DNA of 64,000 nt from Pseudomonas sp. 2FG (GCF_005502935.1 NZ_SCMP01000005.1:1-64000), one strand, 5' to 3'. Shown: positions 1-8,430, numbered from the stretch's first letter. Translations and numbers: made by a program. The notes: generated by a model not told the origin, from the sequence alone.

Positions 1-28
1 AGTTGCAGTGCCCGAGCGAGACGCATAA

Positions 29-60
29 AAAATCCGATGCCAATTCAGGCATCGGATTTT
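29..60 (-). terminator. Rho-independent terminator hairpin
   Basis: A perfect 13-bp inverted repeat (29-41 with 48-60) encloses a 6-nt loop. On the minus strand the stem runs into a stretch of six T, so it fits a terminator for the minus-strand gene ending at 156. Its right arm also ends in TTTT on the plus strand, so it may work in both directions. Confidence 0.75.
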
Positions 61-155
61 GATTTCTTGCGGCCCAAGGTCAAGCGAAAGGGCTTAACTG
101 ACTGGCATTAGCCATTCAAGGCTGCCTTTTTTCATTGCCAAGCCATTGACCCGCA

Positions 156-536
156 TTACTGCTGCACGAACTCCGCAAAGCGCACGCCAGTACCGTTTGG
201 CCGGACGTCTTGGAACAGCGAGTCCCTGTCGGCGGAAAGCTCCAGGCTGAGGGTGGCTTTACGTTCGCCTTTATTGCGTGTGACCAGGCCATCTTCATGG
301 CTGCGGAAATACAGGGTCGGTACGCGCAGGTGGTGCAGTTCATCGGTGACGTGGTTGTGCAGTAATAAATGCACGAACTCGTATTGCCCGATTTTCAGGC
401 GGCTGACCGGGATGTCGAACCACCAGATGTTTTTATTCAAATTGATCGTCGCGAAATGCGTGTTGTTGACGCCAAGCACCGCTGAGCCGAGTTGCTGGTT
501 GCGGCGAGCGATGGCTGCCTTTTTGTCGATTTTCAT
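156..536 (-). CDS. Conserved hypothetical protein, 126 aa
   Basis: I do not recognise a named family. The start is placed at ATG 536, where an AGGAA ribosome-binding site lies just upstream; the frame stays open to 623 but has no better start. The protein begins MKIDKKAAIARR, is soluble (no signal peptide or membrane segment), and has a central stretch rich in beta-type sequence and His (VHLLLHNHVTDELHHLRV). It is followed by a strong hairpin terminator at 29-60, so it appears to be a single-gene unit. Codon use fits the neighbourhood. No function is assigned. Confidence 0.7.
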   Translation of the reverse strand: MKIDKKAAIARRNQQLGSAVLGVNNTHFATINLNKNIWWFDIPVSRLKIGQYEFVHLLLHNHVTDELHHLRVPTLYFRSHEDGLVTRNKGERKATLSLELSADRDSLFQDVRPNGTGVRFAEFVQQ

Positions 537-597
537 AGCATTCCTAACACGCTGACAATATGGGTCTATAGCTTTGGCCGGCTGCTGGCGCGGCGCA

Positions 598-752
598 CTA
601 GTGTGCTGTCTCGCAATAATCATTGCTCAAGCGGCTGCGGCTGGCCTGTGTAGGGTGCGCCGTGCGCACCACTGACACCCGGGTGCCTGGTGCGCACGGC
701 GCACCCTACGAGCCGGTGTCATCGAAACAATAATTCTGAGACAGCACACTAG
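598..752. mobile_element. MITE-like nested inverted-repeat element
   Basis: A 15-bp sequence CTAGTGTGCTGTCTC at 598-612 recurs as its exact reverse complement at 738-752. Inside lies a perfect 21-bp inverted repeat (650-670 with 689-709) of the type TAGGGTGCGCC. The 155-bp unit contains no gene. Terminal repeats around a foldable core resemble a miniature inverted-repeat element, possibly carrying a REP-type palindrome inside it. A target duplication beyond the CTAG of the ends is not evident. Confidence 0.5.
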
Positions 753-811
753 CTGGACAGTGTAACAGCCAGCCAGCCAGCTAGTGCTTGCGAGTGGGGC
801 ACAAGGAGCAC

Positions 812-1474
812 TCAGTCTTTTTTGCCCCAGAGCTCGGCCAGGCGCTCGTCGCGCCCGCAGCGGCTACGGTAGAAGCTATAGCGGATGGGGTTCTTGCTGT
901 AGTAATCCTGGTGGTAGTCCTCGGCAGGATAGAAGGTGGTGGCCGGCAGTATCTCGGTCACGATCGGCTGCGAAAAACGCCCTGAGGCCATCAGCGCCGT
1001 CTTGGACGCTTCGGCTAATTGCTGCTGTTGCGGGCCGTTATAAAAGATTGCGCTGCGGTACTGCGAGCCCTGGTCACAGAACTGCTGATTGGGCGTTAGC
1101 GGGTCGATGCTCGGCCAATACGCCTCCAGCAGCTTGGCGTAGCTGGTTTTGCCCGGGTCGAAGCGTATCTGCACCGCCTCCAGATGGCCGCTGGTGCCGG
1201 ACGACACCTGTTCATAGGTCGGATTAGCGAGCGTTCCGCCGATGTAGCCGGAGGTCGTCGACAGCACCCCCGGCACCTTGTCGAAATCCGCTTCGGTACA
1301 CCAGAAGCAACCGCCGGCGAGGACCGCCACGTCTTCGGTGCTGGCGCTGTTGCCGGTGGCGGCTTGCGCTGACACCTGTCCGCAGGTCGCCAGCAGCGTT
1401 GCCAGCAGCAGCGTGTGGGTCAGTGCGGTGTTGCGCCTTAGCCAGCGCGCTGGCTGTGAGGTTTGCCTGTTCAT
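812..1474 (-). CDS. msrA: Peptide-methionine (S)-S-oxide reductase MsrA, exported
   Basis: Reduces the S-epimer of methionine sulfoxide in proteins. The start at ATG 1474 gives 220 aa with a hydrophobic signal segment (about residues 18-38, ending VSAQA). The MsrA catalytic motif GGCFWC follows at 54-59, with C56 as the nucleophile, then GYIGG and the YHQDYY segment. The product is therefore expected in the periplasm, unlike the usual cytosolic MsrA. It begins only 2 nt after the stop of the msrB-like gene on the same strand, so the two are almost certainly co-transcribed and translationally coupled. Family assignment is secure; export is inferred from the N-terminus. Confidence 0.93.
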   Translation of the reverse strand: MNRQTSQPARWLRRNTALTHTLLLATLLATCGQVSAQAATGNSASTEDVAVLAGGCFWCTEADFDKVPGVLSTTSGYIGGTLANPTYEQVSSGTSGHLEAVQIRFDPGKTSYAKLLEAYWPSIDPLTPNQQFCDQGSQYRSAIFYNGPQQQQLAEASKTALMASGRFSQPIVTEILPATTFYPAEDYHQDYYSKNPIRYSFYRSRCGRDERLAELWGKKD

Positions 1475-1476
1475 GC

Positions 1477-2001
1477 TTAGCTCCGCAGTGCCGGTAGTGG
1501 TTCGCTCCTTGGGATAAAGCGCAGCGCCACGCCGTTGTTGCACCAGCGCTCGCCACGCGGTGGTGGGCCATCGTCGAACAGGTGGCCCTGATGCCCGCCG
1601 CAGCGCACGCAGTGGTATTCGGTGCGTGGGTAGAACAGCTTGAAGTCGCGGCTGAAGGCCGTGTGGCCGGGAATGTCCTGAGTGAAGCTGGGCCAACCGG
1701 TGCCACTGTCGAACTTGTGCTGACTGTCGAACAGCGGCAAATGACACGCGGCGCAGATGAAGGTGCCATCGCGCTGTTCATCATTCAGCGGGCTGCTGCC
1801 TGGAGGTTCGGTGTCCTCTTCGAACAGCACCGCGTAAGCGGCCGGTGAAACCAGCGCGCGCCAGGCACTGTGAGGTTTGTCGAGTGGCACCACGCTGGTT
1901 TCGGCGTTGGCTTGGGTGGCGGCCGTTGTGGCGCGTGAATAGAGGCTGGGCGGCAGCGTGAAGAGGAGGGTAAAGCCCTGGAGCAAGGTGCGTCGGTTCA
2001 T
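1477..2001 (-). CDS. msrB: Peptide-methionine (R)-S-oxide reductase MsrB, exported (Tat-like)
   Basis: Reduces the R-epimer of methionine sulfoxide. The chosen start at ATG 2001 has GGGAG upstream and yields 174 aa beginning MNRRTLLQGF, a twin-arginine-type leader followed by a hydrophobic stretch, so Tat export is likely. Zinc ligands are visible as C83-x2-C86 and C131-x2-C134, and the catalytic cysteine as RWC (C154) in the RWCNNGVALRF block. It forms an operon with msrA (2-nt spacing). Together they look like a split version of an exported MsrA/MsrB repair system for oxidised envelope proteins. The leader interpretation is inference; the family is clear. Confidence 0.92.
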   Translation of the reverse strand: MNRRTLLQGFTLLFTLPPSLYSRATTAATQANAETSVVPLDKPHSAWRALVSPAAYAVLFEEDTEPPGSSPLNDEQRDGTFICAACHLPLFDSQHKFDSGTGWPSFTQDIPGHTAFSRDFKLFYPRTEYHCVRCGGHQGHLFDDGPPPRGERWCNNGVALRFIPRSEPLPALRS

Positions 2002-2154
2002 GGGTAACTCCCGCAGGAGGGTGCAAAAAGTAGACTGCCGAAATGCTGCGGTATTACAGGCCCTGCTGGCTTTACTGATAGGCCATGCGACCAACGGCGG
2101 CGTGTGAGGGGCGTAGCGGGGCCCGGCGTGTTGCGCCTGTATCGCCAGTGCCTT

Positions 2155-2559
2155 CTACCGGGCTAGAGCCACCAAGGCTTTGCTTTGGCTATAGCGCGCC
2201 AGTCGGTCGGCAAGCGGTTCGGGCAGAACCGGGCACGGCTGGAAACCCAGAGGCCGATAGAAGGCCAGCAGTTCTGGATGACAAAACAGCCAGATAGGCC
2301 CTGGGGTTTGTGCGACTGCGTGCTGGATCAAGGTGCTGGCGATGTTCTGCCGCCGCTCGGCCGGCGCCACGAACAGGCCGGTCAGCCAATGGCCTTGAGC
2401 AAGCGGCTTGAGGCAGAGGGCGGCGAGAATGTCGCTGCGCTTGGCTACCCAGAGTTGTTCCGCACTCCCTGCCCGCATGGGGGAGTGATGCGCTCGGTAG
2501 AACTTGTTGAGCAGAGGCCGCATGAGCTGGGGCAGCGGGCCGTACTGGATGTCAGTCAT
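2155..2559 (-). CDS. GNAT-family N-acetyltransferase
   Basis: About 134 aa from ATG 2559; an upstream TTG at 2601 is in frame but less convincing. The core of a GNAT fold is visible: a beta strand HWLTGLFVAPAERRQNIASTLIQHAV (residues ~57-82), in which RRQNIA corresponds to the acetyl-CoA pyrophosphate-binding Q/RxxGxG/A loop, and a C-terminal LAFYRPLGFQPCP strand typical of the family. The substrate is unknown. It lies 44 bp downstream of the DUF3010 gene on the same strand and may be read from the same transcript. No membrane segments. Confidence 0.8.
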   Translation of the reverse strand: MTDIQYGPLPQLMRPLLNKFYRAHHSPMRAGSAEQLWVAKRSDILAALCLKPLAQGHWLTGLFVAPAERRQNIASTLIQHAVAQTPGPIWLFCHPELLAFYRPLGFQPCPVLPEPLADRLARYSQSKALVALAR

Positions 2560-2603
2560 GGCGATAGGGTCGTGCAGCCACTTACGCGTACAGGCGAACA
2601 AAG

Positions 2604-3017
2604 CTACTCCAGGCCCTCATAGGCAATGTCATAGGCCTTGCCGAGGTCGACAGTCGTGGGCTTGTGTTGCTTGCTGTCACCTGCACGCCGGTCGGTGGCT
2701 TTCAGCGTTTGTGGGTGCGCGAACGACACCGCGGCCGGGGACGTTGCCAGCAGCACCCCTTCGAGCAGAAAGGTGCCGGCACCGCCCGCGCCCTGGCCGG
2801 CAGTGGCGCGGCGATTGATCACCACCCTGTCGACCTTGTTGGCCAGGCAGTGAGCGCTGAAGGCTTGCGCGAAGGCCGCCACATCTTCCTGGGTGGGGTT
2901 CTTCGGGAGCTGCAATTTGTTGAATTTTTCAGCGATGAGCGCGTGCGTCGCTCTGCTGCCGTCGAGCGTCACGATGCGCGCTTCGTTGGCCTTTAACAGC
3001 ATCCCGGTGACTATCAT
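2604..3017 (-). CDS. DUF3010-like conserved protein
   Basis: The start at ATG 3017 is supported by GTGGAG a few bases upstream and gives 137 aa. The pattern GMLLKANEARIVTLDG at the N-terminus, then VDRVVINRRATAGQGAGGAG and FLLEGVLL, matches my memory of the DUF3010 family, a small conserved proteobacterial family with an RNase H-like look. The function is unknown. The frame is open for another 72 codons upstream, but those overlap the next gene and have no ribosome-binding site. Family placement is from motif recall only. Confidence 0.65.
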   Translation of the reverse strand: MIVTGMLLKANEARIVTLDGSRATHALIAEKFNKLQLPKNPTQEDVAAFAQAFSAHCLANKVDRVVINRRATAGQGAGGAGTFLLEGVLLATSPAAVSFAHPQTLKATDRRAGDSKQHKPTTVDLGKAYDIAYEGLE

Positions 3018-3060
3018 CGCGGCTCCACTTGCTGGGTGTACGGTGGCTGAGTCGCCGAGC

Positions 3061-3321
3061 TTAGCGCTTGCCCATCGAGCGGCGTGTGCCATTCGGGGCG
3101 CGGCCAGGTGTTTGATGGTGACTGGACTTATTGGCTTTCTGATACCAAGGCTGATCCTTGGTTTTCGCATTGGCGAATTCAGCCGGCGAGAAGGGGAAAG
3201 CAAAGGCAGGAATAGCCTCTGACTTTTCACCATCCGCCGGCACGCAAGCGGTTGTTTCCACTTCGCTCGGTTGGCCTTGGCTAACCGTGGTTTGATCAGG
3301 CGAATGTTTAGTCGAAGTCAT
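3061..3321 (-). CDS. Small conserved hypothetical protein, 86 aa
   Basis: Starts MTSTKHSPDQ at ATG 3321 with only a weak ribosome-binding site. It is hydrophilic, with a run of acidic and Pro/Ala residues and a basic C-terminus (GTRRSMGKR). No domain recognised. It precedes the DUF3010-like gene by 43 bp on the same strand. The length, codon use and absence of a competing gene in the interval support it moderately; it could be a spurious open frame. Confidence 0.45.
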   Translation of the reverse strand: MTSTKHSPDQTTVSQGQPSEVETTACVPADGEKSEAIPAFAFPFSPAEFANAKTKDQPWYQKANKSSHHQTPGRAPNGTRRSMGKR

Positions 3322-3476
3322 AAGAAATCCGGGTCGTAGAGATGAAGTGATTAGGTGGGGCAGTCGCCTAAGCCCGGCAGTATACCCAGCCGGCCCCGTG
3401 CGCTGGCGCATTCGTCAGCCAGCCGGTAAGGCGAATAACCTAGGGCGTTATCCGCCGTTGAGCGTGGTGTTAGCCG

Positions 3477-4178
3477 CTAGCCAGCCAGGCCCACATAGAC
3501 GTTCTGCACGTCATCGTGTGCATCGATGGCGTCCAAAAATGCTTCTACCTCTTCCAGCTCGGCATCAGTCAGCGTCATCGGATTTTTCGGGCGGTAACCC
3601 AGCTGCGCCGACAGTACGGTGAACCCATGGGCTGGCAGTGCGCGGCATACCGTATCCAGATCGGTCACATCGCTGAGGAACAGCGTGGCGCCGTTCTCGG
3701 CAGGCTCAAAATCCTGGGCACCGGCCTCGATGGCCGCCAGTTCTGGGTCGGCATCGGCGGAGGTAGGGGCGGCCTCGATCATCCCGAGGTAGTCGAAGTC
3801 CCAGGCGACCGAACCCGAGGCGCCCAACTGGCCTTTGCGGAACAGCACGCGGATTTCGGCCACGGTGCGGTTGATGTTGTCCGTCAGGCACTCGACTATC
3901 ACCGGCACCTTATGCGGGGCAAAACCTTCATAGGTGAGCTTCTCGAAGTTCACCGCCTCACCCAGCAAGCCGGCGCCCTTCTTGATCGCGCGCTCCAGGG
4001 TTTCGCGGGTCATGGAGGCTTTCTTGGCTTGCTCCACCACCAGGCGCAAACGCGGGTTCATGTCTGGGTCGGAGCCGGCGCGCGCCGCGATCATGATTTC
4101 CTTCGCCAGCTTGCCGAAAATGCGGCCCTTGGCATTCGCGGCGGCTTCTCTATGTCTGGCTTTCCACTGTGCGCCCAT
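3477..4178 (-). CDS. YebC/PmpR-family regulator (YeeN-like paralogue)
   Basis: The 233-aa protein begins [28 protein letters not shown], the characteristic YebC/TACO1 N-terminus (GHSKWANIKHRK... replaced by [11 protein letters not shown]). It continues with [15 protein letters not shown] and ERAIKKGAG, and ends VQNVYVGL. Family members were described as DNA-binding regulators and more recently as translation factors for poly-proline stretches; which applies here cannot be told. The changed first residues suggest the YeeN-type paralogue rather than the ruvC-linked YebC. It is monocistronic, with a 360-bp gene-free region upstream. Confidence 0.88.
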   Translation of the reverse strand: MGAQWKARHREAAANAKGRIFGKLAKEIMIAARAGSDPDMNPRLRLVVEQAKKASMTRETLERAIKKGAGLLGEAVNFEKLTYEGFAPHKVPVIVECLTDNINRTVAEIRVLFRKGQLGASGSVAWDFDYLGMIEAAPTSADADPELAAIEAGAQDFEPAENGATLFLSDVTDLDTVCRALPAHGFTVLSAQLGYRPKNPMTLTDAELEEVEAFLDAIDAHDDVQNVYVGLAG

Positions 4179-4538
4179 GCTTGTTCTCTTGATCTGTGTG
4201 GATGGAGGAGGAGTCGGTCGTATCGCTTGCGATCACCTGCCCATACGGGCGGTAACCAGCAAAAAACCAGACCTACGGATTAGGCCGCAGATTTTAGTCC
4301 CTCCCATGCCTGCTGGCACCACTCAAATTCCCCAGTCAAGCAAAGACAAGGCCTGGAACTGAACGAGCAAAGTCTCGACTGCTTAACACTTCGCGCGAAA
4401 ATCTACACGGAGCGATGACAGCACCGGGCGGCGGTCGCATCATTCAGGGCTGTTGCAATCGCCTGCGCGGTGGGTTCGTGCCGATCACCCTGGGGGCTAC
4501 AATGCCAGTGGGCAGTACAAAAGGTCATATAAGAAGCC
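4179..4538. other. Gene-free interval, divergent promoters expected
   Basis: This stretch separates the minus-strand YebC-like gene from the plus-strand phosphatase gene and must carry promoters for both. I see no convincing operator palindrome, terminator or small gene with a ribosome-binding site in it. Confidence 0.5.
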
Positions 4539-5333
4539 ATGCCGATGACGCTCACCAATGAGTCCCTGGGATACGCGGCGCAGTCTGTCGCCGGGCGGGT
4601 TCGCGAGCACAACGAAGACGCCGTGCTCTGTTGTCCGGAGCTGAACCTGTGGGCCATCGCCGATGGCATGGGCGGCCACCAGTGTGGCGAGGTGGCGAGT
4701 GCCATCGCGCTGGAAACCCTGCAGCAAGCGACCGCGCGTGGCGAAGATCTGGTCGCGGCGATCCACGCGGCGAATGCCGCCATAGTCGCAGCGGCGGAGC
4801 AGGACTCCGGCGGGCGCGGCATGGGCACCACAGTGGTGGCCGTGAGGTTTACCGGAGCCGATTTCGCGGTGGCCTGGGTCGGCGACAGCCGCGCCTATCG
4901 GGTCGGCGCCGAGAGCATCAGCCCGTTGACCCGCGATCACAGCTGGGTGCAGGCGATGATGGATGCCGGTGAGATGAGCGCATCCGAGGCGCGCAGCCAT
5001 CCGCGGCGCAATATCATTCTCCAGTGCCTCGGTCGGGACGAACAGGCGCTGGAGGTCGGCCTGGTGCGGGGCACCCTGGAGTTGGGTGAGCTGCTCCTGC
5101 TGTGCAGTGACGGGCTGACTGGCGAGCTGAGCGATCGGCAGATCCAGCAGCTTTGCGCTACAGCCGGCACACTCGATGAGCTGGTGGCGCAGCTGACCGA
5201 GCTGGCCAACCAGCTGGGCGGCAAGGACAACATCTCCTGCATAGTGTTGGGCCGCAGCGTGGCGGAACCGCCGGTTGTCGAAACCCCGCCGCGCAGTTTT
5301 CTCAGCAAGTTGTTGAAACCCCGAAAGCCCTAA
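4539..5333 (+). CDS. PP2C-family protein Ser/Thr phosphatase (Stp1/PppA type)
   Basis: Removes phosphate from Ser/Thr residues using two metal ions. Of its 264 aa, the catalytic motifs are visible in order: RVREHNEDA (D27), ADGMGGH (D42/G43), GMGTTVV (~94-100), VGDSRAYR (~114-121), SDGLTGEL (~190-197) and GGKDNISCIVL near the C-terminus. It is cytoplasmic, with no membrane segment. It lies 24 bp upstream of a Ser/Thr kinase gene and is the natural antagonist of that kinase. Such a pair occurs in type VI secretion loci (pppA-ppkA, stp1-stk1), but no secretion genes are seen nearby. Confidence 0.92.
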   Translation: MPMTLTNESLGYAAQSVAGRVREHNEDAVLCCPELNLWAIADGMGGHQCGEVASAIALETLQQATARGEDLVAAIHAANAAIVAAAEQDSGGRGMGTTVVAVRFTGADFAVAWVGDSRAYRVGAESISPLTRDHSWVQAMMDAGEMSASEARSHPRRNIILQCLGRDEQALEVGLVRGTLELGELLLLCSDGLTGELSDRQIQQLCATAGTLDELVAQLTELANQLGGKDNISCIVLGRSVAEPPVVETPPRSFLSKLLKPRKP

Positions 5334-5357
5334 TCACTCTATGCGCACTGACTTCCT

Positions 5358-6884
5358 ATGAATGACAGCTTGCTTGAAATACCCGGCTATAGCGTGCACG
5401 GCCGGCTGGGTAAGGGCGGGATGGCCGAGGTCTATCTGGCGACCCAGGAGTCGCTGCACCGCAAGGTGGCGGTGAAGGTCTTGCTCAAGGCCGACGATGA
5501 GGCGTTCAGCAAGCGCTTCATCAAGGAGGGGCATATCGTCGCCTCCCTGCACCACCCTTCGATCATCACCATCCACGACATCGACCAACTGGCCGATGGC
5601 CGTTACTACCTGGCCATGGAGTTTGTCGCCGGCGGCGATTTGGCCCAGCACAAGGGCGAGGTGTTCGAGCCGCAGCGCGCCCTGGCCATAGTCCGGCAGA
5701 TCGCCAGCGGCCTCGCCGTGGTGCATGACAAGGGCCTGGTGCATCGCGATATCAAGCCGGCGAACATCCTCTTTCGTGACGACGGCACGGCGGTGATCAC
5801 CGATTTCGGCATCGCCAAGGCGCTGGAGCTGGACACTGAGCTCACCCAGTTCAACGTCGCCGTCGGCAGCCCGGCCTACAGCAGTCCGGAGCAGGCGCAA
5901 TGCCAGCCGCTGGATGCGCGCAGCGATATCTACAGCCTGGGCGTCATCCTCCTGGAAATGCTCAGCGGGGCGAATCCCTATCGCGGCGCCAGCTACACCG
6001 AGACCGTGATGAACCATGTGCAGATGGAGCCGCCCAGCCTGCCGGTGCACCTGAGCCAGTACCAGAACCTGCTGCAGCGCATGCTGGCCAAGGACCCCGA
6101 CGAGCGCTTCGCCGACTGCAGGGTGCTGCTGGCGAGCCTGGCCGAGCTGAGCGAGGCGGAACTGGACCACACCCGCATCGCCCCGGAGCTCAACCTGGAC
6201 CAACCGCGCAAGCCGGCGGCCACTGGCGGGCGGCGCACCTTCGCGCGCCTGCTGTGGGCGCTGCTCGGGCTGCTGCTGGTCGGCGTTGCCGGCGGCGCGG
6301 GCTATTACTACCAGCAGCAGATGAAGATCGCCGACTTCCTCGCCCGCGGCGAACAGCGTCTGGCCGAAGGCAAGCTGCTCGAGCCGGCGCAGGACAATGC
6401 CGACTACTTCTTCCGCCAGGCCCTGCTGCTCGATGCGGCCAATGCCGAGGCCGAGGCTGGCCTGCAGCGGGTGCTCGAGGCGCGGATCGCCAACACCCTG
6501 CAACTGGCCGAGCGCAGCATCGTCGAGGAGCGCCTGCTGCTGCCCGAGGACGACAGCGCAGTGTTCTATTACCGCCAGGTGCTGGGTTGGGTGCCGGGGC
6601 ATGAGCAGGCGCTGGCCGGGCTGCAGCAGGTGGCGCAACGCTACCTCGACCTGAGCGAAGGCGCCTACGGCAGACGCGAGTACGCCCTGGCGCTGGAGTA
6701 CATCAAGCGTGGCCTGGAGGTGCAGCCCGACCACGAAGTGCTGCTTGCCTACTACGCTGACCATCAGCGGCGCGTGCGCAGGGCCCAGACGACCCGCCCC
6801 CGCGCGGCGAGCACGTCGAGCAGCCAAGGGCAAAAGCAACCGAACCCCATCAAGCGCCTGTGGAATCGGATCTTCGATAATTGA
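5358..6884 (+). CDS. Membrane-anchored Ser/Thr protein kinase (PpkA/Stk1-like)
   Basis: Hanks-type kinase, 508 aa. The kinase domain spans about residues 11-260: glycine loop GKGGMAEVY (18-26), VAVK lysine K40, HRDIKPAN (129-136), DFG (149-151) and SPE (176-178). All catalytic residues are present. A single membrane helix (LLWALLGLLLVGVAGGAGYYY) near residues 298-318 is followed by a long Glu/Leu/Ala-rich, TPR-like extracytoplasmic region with repeated 'FFYRQ/FYYRQ' segments and 'LEPAQDNADYFFRQALLLDA'. It sits between the PP2C phosphatase and an FHA protein, giving a complete phospho-signalling cassette. The sensory input is unknown. Confidence 0.93.
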   Translation: MNDSLLEIPGYSVHGRLGKGGMAEVYLATQESLHRKVAVKVLLKADDEAFSKRFIKEGHIVASLHHPSIITIHDIDQLADGRYYLAMEFVAGGDLAQHKGEVFEPQRALAIVRQIASGLAVVHDKGLVHRDIKPANILFRDDGTAVITDFGIAKALELDTELTQFNVAVGSPAYSSPEQAQCQPLDARSDIYSLGVILLEMLSGANPYRGASYTETVMNHVQMEPPSLPVHLSQYQNLLQRMLAKDPDERFADCRVLLASLAELSEAELDHTRIAPELNLDQPRKPAATGGRRTFARLLWALLGLLLVGVAGGAGYYYQQQMKIADFLARGEQRLAEGKLLEPAQDNADYFFRQALLLDAANAEAEAGLQRVLEARIANTLQLAERSIVEERLLLPEDDSAVFYYRQVLGWVPGHEQALAGLQQVAQRYLDLSEGAYGRREYALALEYIKRGLEVQPDHEVLLAYYADHQRRVRRAQTTRPRAASTSSSQGQKQPNPIKRLWNRIFDN

Positions 6885-6998
6885 GCGCGCAGAGCCGCCG
6901 GTTGAGTGACTGCTAGCGGCGTCGGGTGCAGGTGGTTTGAGGCATAAGGTCACGGGTTGAATTGGCTTGGCGCAACTTTTTCAAGGTAGATATCGAAC

Positions 6999-7853
6999 AT
7001 GCTCAGGATTCACTTCACGGACAACCGCCAGGCGCCCATCTGGCTGGTGGATGAACGCTTCACCATCGGCCAGGACAGCCGCAACAACCTGGTGCTGGCG
7101 GATGCGGAGATCAGCCCCTTTCATGCCGAAATCCGCCAGGAGCACGGCCTCTACTACCTGACCGACTGCGGCACCCAGGCCGGCACCTACGTCAACGATG
7201 AGCGCATCGGCGCGCGCTACCAACTGCGCTCGGAGGACAAGGTGCGGCTCGGCACGCTGGAGCTGCTGCTGGTCGACCCGGCGAAGCACAAACCCAAGGC
7301 CGAGGCGGTCGCGCGCTGGTTCCTGCAGGTGATCAAGGGCGAGCATCAGGGCCACAAGTACCATGTGACCGGCTCGATGACCTTCGGCCGCTCCGTGAAG
7401 TGCGAGCTGTGCTTCAGCGACCTGGAACTGTCGCGCCGGCACTGCGAGTTCTTCCTCAAGGACGACGTGCTGGAGATCAAGGACCTGGCCTCCGCCAACG
7501 GCGTGTTCGTCAACCACCAGAAAGTCAGTACGGCCGCCTTGCAGCCCGGCGACCAGGTACGCATGGGCTCGGTGACCCTGCTGGTGATCGGGCCCAAGGT
7601 CGAGGTGGCCCAGGCCGAAGATGAAGACGCCACCCTGTTTATGCGTGCCATCGACCTGCCCAAACCGGCCAAGCCGAAACCGGCCAGCCAGCCGGCAACC
7701 GCCAATCCGCTGCGGGCGGCGGCGCTCAATGCCGCGCAGAAGAGTGGTGTGCCAGCGGTGCCGGCGAAGCAACCGCTGAACAAGGTATTGCTGGGGGTGC
7801 TGGCGGTTGTGCTGGCGATGGTTGTGGCCCTGGCAGCCAAGGCCATGCTCTGA
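6999..7853 (+). CDS. Double FHA-domain membrane protein
   Basis: FHA domains bind phosphothreonine. This 284-aa protein has two: residues ~18-90 (FTIGQDSRNNLVL, HAEI, GTYVNDERI) and ~118-195 (FGRSVKCELCFSDLELSRRHCEF, SANGVFVNHQK). The second has the canonical GR...S..H and N residues; the first is degenerate (GQ instead of GR). A Pro/Ala/Lys linker leads to one C-terminal membrane helix (LLGVLAVVLAMVVALAAKAML), so it should be a tail-anchored inner-membrane protein. It follows the kinase gene by 114 bp. It is likely a phosphorylated partner or read-out of that kinase. Confidence 0.9.
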   Translation: MLRIHFTDNRQAPIWLVDERFTIGQDSRNNLVLADAEISPFHAEIRQEHGLYYLTDCGTQAGTYVNDERIGARYQLRSEDKVRLGTLELLLVDPAKHKPKAEAVARWFLQVIKGEHQGHKYHVTGSMTFGRSVKCELCFSDLELSRRHCEFFLKDDVLEIKDLASANGVFVNHQKVSTAALQPGDQVRMGSVTLLVIGPKVEVAQAEDEDATLFMRAIDLPKPAKPKPASQPATANPLRAAALNAAQKSGVPAVPAKQPLNKVLLGVLAVVLAMVVALAAKAML

Positions 7854-8014
7854 GCCGAGGTCACCCCCGAGCTGAGCGCTTCCACGCTGGGCAATTGCAT
7901 GGACTTGAGCACGCCTTTGCACGCCATCGCGCAAGGCGGATTACGCGGTACTGCGCCGTGTTACCTAAGCTGAAGGTGCACCCCCCGGCGGGCTTCCAGT
8001 ACGAGGAGACAAGC

Positions 8015-8347
8015 ATGGAAAGGAAGAGAAAACTCGACACCTATCAGCGCTTCAAGAAACAGTACCCGGATTACTTTGGCGCCGTGGAGGCGCTAGGCAC
8101 GGCGGTGCGTCATGCCGGGCCGCTGGACGAACAGGTCATCCAACTGGTCCAGCTCGGCGCCGCGGCGGCCATCCGCTCCGAGGGCGCAGTGCACAGCCAT
8201 GTCCGGCGGGCACTGGAAGCGGGCGCTACGCCGGAGCAGATCCATCACTCGCTGCTCTCTCTCACCAGCACGATCGGTTTCCCGACCGTCGTTGCGGCCT
8301 TGAGCTGGGCGGACGATGTGATTGGGCGAGCAGAGCCGAACACCTAG
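8015..8347 (+). CDS. Carboxymuconolactone decarboxylase-like (AhpD-fold) protein
   Basis: 110 aa from ATG 8015, preceded by a good GAGGAG site; the open frame extends 40 codons upstream without a better start. The region LDEQVIQLVQLGAAAAIRSEGAVHSHVRRALEAGATPEQIHHSLL is the CMD/AhpD helical core (residues ~36-80). The CxxC redox pair of true AhpD proteins is absent (AIRSEGAVHSH replaces it), though the His remains, so it resembles the CMD-like hydrolase/lyase branch or an inactive form. Substrate unknown; probably monocistronic. Confidence 0.8.
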   Translation: MERKRKLDTYQRFKKQYPDYFGAVEALGTAVRHAGPLDEQVIQLVQLGAAAAIRSEGAVHSHVRRALEAGATPEQIHHSLLSLTSTIGFPTVVAALSWADDVIGRAEPNT

Positions 8348-8398
8348 GGCGGTAAGGTGGTTCAGGCCTCTACCCTACACGGCCTGATGCTTTTACCT

Positions 8399-8430
8399 AG
8401 GGTGGAAAATCCGCGCAGCGGTTTTCCCCC
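8399..8430. repeat. REP-like palindrome
   Basis: GGAAAA(T)CCGC and GCGGTTTTCC form an imperfect hairpin with a one-base bulge around GCA. GGTGGAAAACCGC...GCGGTTTTCC units are common between genes in Pseudomonas. Confidence 0.5.

Noticed and set aside
5334-6953. 539-codon minus-strand open frame opposite the kinase
   Set aside because: Shadow of the kinase gene; composition (Leu/Gln/Val/His-rich) is typical of antisense translation and no motif is present.
4539-7853. Type VI secretion locus
   Set aside because: Only the signalling genes are present; no VipA/B, Hcp, VgrG, TssM or ClpV homologue is in the window.
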